64,000 bases of DNA, taken from the NCBI GenBank assembly GCA_964432565.1, contig CAYSOA010000010.1:8013-72012 (forward strand), read 5' to 3'. The position numbers were made by a program, and so were the translations under genes. Positions 60,022-64,000 of the stretch are shown one piece after another. This DNA comes from CAIOHW01 sp964432565 (GTDB lineage: Bacteria > Bdellovibrionota > UBA1018). Position 1 is the stretch's first letter. Each line of letters opens with the position of its first letter. Below the pieces are notes generated by a model, which did not search any database, was not told the DNA's origin, and worked only from the letters and a program-made list of their open reading frames with translations.

Positions 60022-61036
60022 GGCGACTCCTTAGAAGCAGGTCGGGATCCAGAAATGGGACTCGGGCTGGAGCCTGAGTTTGGGTCAGTTGTGGGAACAG
60101 TCCCGGGCCCAGCGTCAGCGCTGGCGAAAGTCTGTCGAGCCAGAGTTTCGAGCTTAGGACGGTCCTGATCGAAAAGAAACCACTGGGCGTGCTTGAGGCC
60201 TCTGAAGAAGGTGCGCTGGGCCTTGACCAGCTGCCGGGTGGCGAGTCGGATTTCATCCGTGAGGCCATCGATTCCCGGTCGTCGCTTGCGCCCCCGGGGT
60301 TGCCGCTCGTCAAGGTGGTCGACCACCTGGGCATAGCCGACCGAGCCCAGCGCCCTGGCCGTCGGATGGGCGTCGCGAAGCCGTCGGGTCTCCTCGATCA
60401 GCCCCGCGAGAAGCATGGCGTTCGTGCGCTGATGAATACGGTTTTCAAGCTCCTGCTGAGGGCGATCGAGAACCCAGATCGGAAATCGGGGATCCGGAGC
60501 ACGGTTTCGAGCCTCGGCTTCGAGCTCGCTGGGGCGTCTGCCCGAAAACCTCAGGATTTCGAGGGCACGCACGAGGCGGTAGCGATCCGATGAACCGATT
60601 TTGACGGCGTGGGCGGGGTCGAGTTCACGGAGCTGCTCGAAAAGTGAATCGGTGGCCTCGTCGGCGATGCTCCGGCGATAGTCCTCGTGGGTGGGGGGCG
60701 CCTCCCAGAGCCCGAAGCTCAGAGCCTTGAGGTAAAACGGCGTTCCGCCAACGATCAGCGCGCGCCTGCCTCGCTCGTGAATCTTTTGAAGTGCAGCCTC
60801 GATTTCTCGAACGAAATCAGCCGCAGTGAACGACTGCTCGGGGTCGCGGATGTCGATCAGATGGTGGGGAATGTCTCCACGCTCCTCGGGCGTGGGCTTG
60901 GCCGTTCCGATGTCGAAACCCCGGTAGACCAGCAGACTATCGGCATTGAGAATCTCCAGCCCGTGGCGCTCGGCAAGTGCGAGAGCAAAGGCGGTTTTGC
61001 CACTTGCCGTAGGTCCGGTCAGGATGGGGGTTTCGA

Positions 61037-61058
<22 letters not shown>
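60018..61058 (-). CDS. miaA: tRNA dimethylallyltransferase (MiaA)
   Basis: Adds an isopentenyl group to A37 of tRNAs reading UNN codons. The 346-residue protein has the P-loop TGPTASGKTAFALALA, LNADSLLVYRGFDIGTAKP, IPHHLIDIRDPEQSFTAADF, GGTPFYLKALSFG, and the C-terminal ALGSVGYAQVVDHL and ATRQLVKAQRTFFRGLKHAQWF, typical of the family. The C-terminal extension beyond the core is low complexity. It overlaps mutL by 22 bases at its start and ppsR by 4 at its end, in the common mutL-miaA order. Confidence 0.94.
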
Positions 61059-62971
<1,913 letters not shown>

Positions 62972-63045
62972 GAGGGCGGACTCTGCGAAATTTGCGCTCG
63001 TTTGGCAAGACGTTGAAAAATACGGCTAAATCCTCGACTCTTGGG

Positions 63046-64000
63046 ATGATGCTGAGACATTTCACGAGGGGGATTCTTGCCGGAGGCCTGGCCCTGATTC
63101 TGGTGGCAGTGGGGACTGCGGTTGGGGTGAGCCCGGCTCGAGCCTTTACGCTGGTCATCGGCTCGGACCTGCGGGGATGGGACGCCTCGATTCTGCCCAT
63201 TCATTATAATCCCCAAAACTGTTCAGTGACTCAGCAGCAGCTCGAAGCGGCGATCGATGCTGCCGTCGCTCTCTGGAATTCGGTGCCGATGAGTGGGATT
63301 CGGCTCGAACGGGGGCGGATCTCAACATCGAGTTCGGCGGATTTTGATGTGGATCTTTCTTCGGAGCCTCCGCGCATTCTGGATAGCCCGGTGATTTTGT
63401 GCAGCTCGGACTTCGGTTTTGAATCGGGATTGGATGACGAGGAAGGGACGGGGGGGATTAGGGATCTCGTTCCCGCGCTGGTGCGTCCGGCTTCGATCGA
63501 CGGACGACTCGTCTATGCGCCCATGCTGCTGAACGGCTCAGGGGGTGCCGCCGACATCGAAAATTTCTCTGCCGAGCAGCTATCGATCATCATCGCCCAT
63601 GAACTGGGACATGTGCTGGGTCTGGGGCATGCGGCCGATCCGGCGGCTTTGATGTATTTCAATATTTCGGGCAAGACGACGCTCGCCCTGTCGCGGGACG
63701 ATGCCGAGGGTGTGGCGTACCTGTATCCCCGTCAGGAGCCGTTTGCAGGGGAGTTTTTTGGTTGTGGCACGACGGCCGCCGTGTCGGGTGGACACGGGGG
63801 ATCGGGGCGGAGTGGCGGTTCGGGTGCGAGCGGAAGGCCGGGGCGGAGCGGCGGCTCTTGGCACAACGAGGGGGCGCCTGGCGTCACGGGGCTGCACTCC
63901 GGCGGTGCTCCGTTCCTGTCTGGGGCGCTGATGAGTTGGCTGACACTGCTTCTTGCCTGCTTCTTGATCTCACGCGTGCGAACTCCGAGACTGCGGGACC
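63046..64000 (+). CDS. Matrixin metalloprotease with C-terminal membrane anchor (3' end cut)
   Basis: Translation from ATG 63046 (or 63049) stays open to the window end. It has a signal peptide (about residues 1-30, ending VSPARA), an all-beta/alpha protease domain with the zinc site HELGHVLGLGHA near residue 186 followed by ALMYFNI (Met-turn), then CGTTAAVSGGHGG and a Gly/Ser/Arg-rich tract, then SGGAPFLSGALMSWLTLL, a hydrophobic helix and basic residues ISRVRTPRLRD. That tripartite end resembles GlyGly-CTERM or MYXO-CTERM sorting tails. The stop lies outside the window. Confidence 0.78.
   Translation, partial: MMLRHFTRGILAGGLALILVAVGTAVGVSPARAFTLVIGSDLRGWDASILPIHYNPQNCSVTQQQLEAAIDAAVALWNSVPMSGIRLERGRISTSSSADFDVDLSSEPPRILDSPVILCSSDFGFESGLDDEEGTGGIRDLVPALVRPASIDGRLVYAPMLLNGSGGAADIENFSAEQLSIIIAHELGHVLGLGHAADPAALMYFNISGKTTLALSRDDAEGVAYLYPRQEPFAGEFFGCGTTAAVSGGHGGSGRSGGSGASGRPGRSGGSWHNEGAPGVTGLHSGGAPFLSGALMSWLTLLLACFLISRVRTPRLRD

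Overview
This window is a gene-dense chromosomal stretch of a Gram-negative bacterium with roughly 60% GC by eye. Lipopolysaccharide-core genes (a heptosyltransferase and the heptose kinase HldA), many lipobox signal peptides, TldD/TldE and a short-chain fatty-acid/beta-oxidation pair fit a Gram-negative. The large share of exported lipoproteins, matrixin-type metalloproteases, odd prepilin-like proteins and an HNH-endonuclease family protein is reminiscent of Bdellovibrionota and related former deltaproteobacteria. That placement is inference; no rRNA or tRNA gene was found to anchor it. Genes are tightly packed with many 4-base ATGA-type overlaps, and no gene-free stretch exceeds 300 bases (the longest is about 225 bases, 38778-39002). 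Two 100-N scaffold gaps (8960-9059 and 40252-40351) lie inside genes.

Layout. 1-7.4 kb: tsaC/sua5 (partial), murF, an SRPBCC-like protein, two RluA-type pseudouridine synthases, an rRNA methyltransferase, comM and a DnaJ-domain membrane protein. 7.4-10.7 kb: comEC (divergent from comM) and a matrixin-like lipoprotein. 10.7-17 kb, minus strand: thrS, an apparently broken lipoprotein gene, small lipoproteins and an HD phosphohydrolase. 17-23 kb: a lipoprotein, rimI, queD-queC-DUF366, arfB, a DEAD-box helicase and a fatty-acid desaturase. 23.1-32.6 kb: ppx and ppk1, polyphosphate breakdown and synthesis, are separated by an accessory module of visibly lower GC. 32.7-38.8 kb: mscS, fadJ-fadI, a lipoprotein and a prepilin-like protein. 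39-44 kb: HNH endonuclease, exported proteins, a beta-helix protein. 44-50.8 kb: a third RluA enzyme, hisC, cmk, a heptosyltransferase, tldD-tldE. 50.8-58.1 kb: a lipid-binding-like exported protein, hldA, a 900-residue prepilin-like protein, corA, a Thr-Pro-repeat lipoprotein. 58.2-64 kb: mutL-miaA-ppsR-ilvE operon and a second matrixin with a C-terminal anchor, cut by the window end.

The most interesting part is the 24.7-30.4 kb module. A translationally coupled operon encodes an acyl-CoA dehydrogenase, a GNAT-fold N-acyltransferase resembling N-acyl-amino-acid or autoinducer synthases, and a haem-oxygenase-like di-iron oxidase with all six expected metal ligands. Next to it sit an orphan 247-residue protein with a weak PAS-like pattern, two small XRE-type DNA-binding proteins, a winged-helix regulator whose receiver domain lacks key phosphorylation residues, and a soluble histidine kinase. 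A GTTAA-N6-TTAA motif stands upstream of both the biosynthetic operon and the kinase gene. I infer a self-contained system that makes and senses an acyl-derived small molecule; its chemistry is not known from sequence alone.
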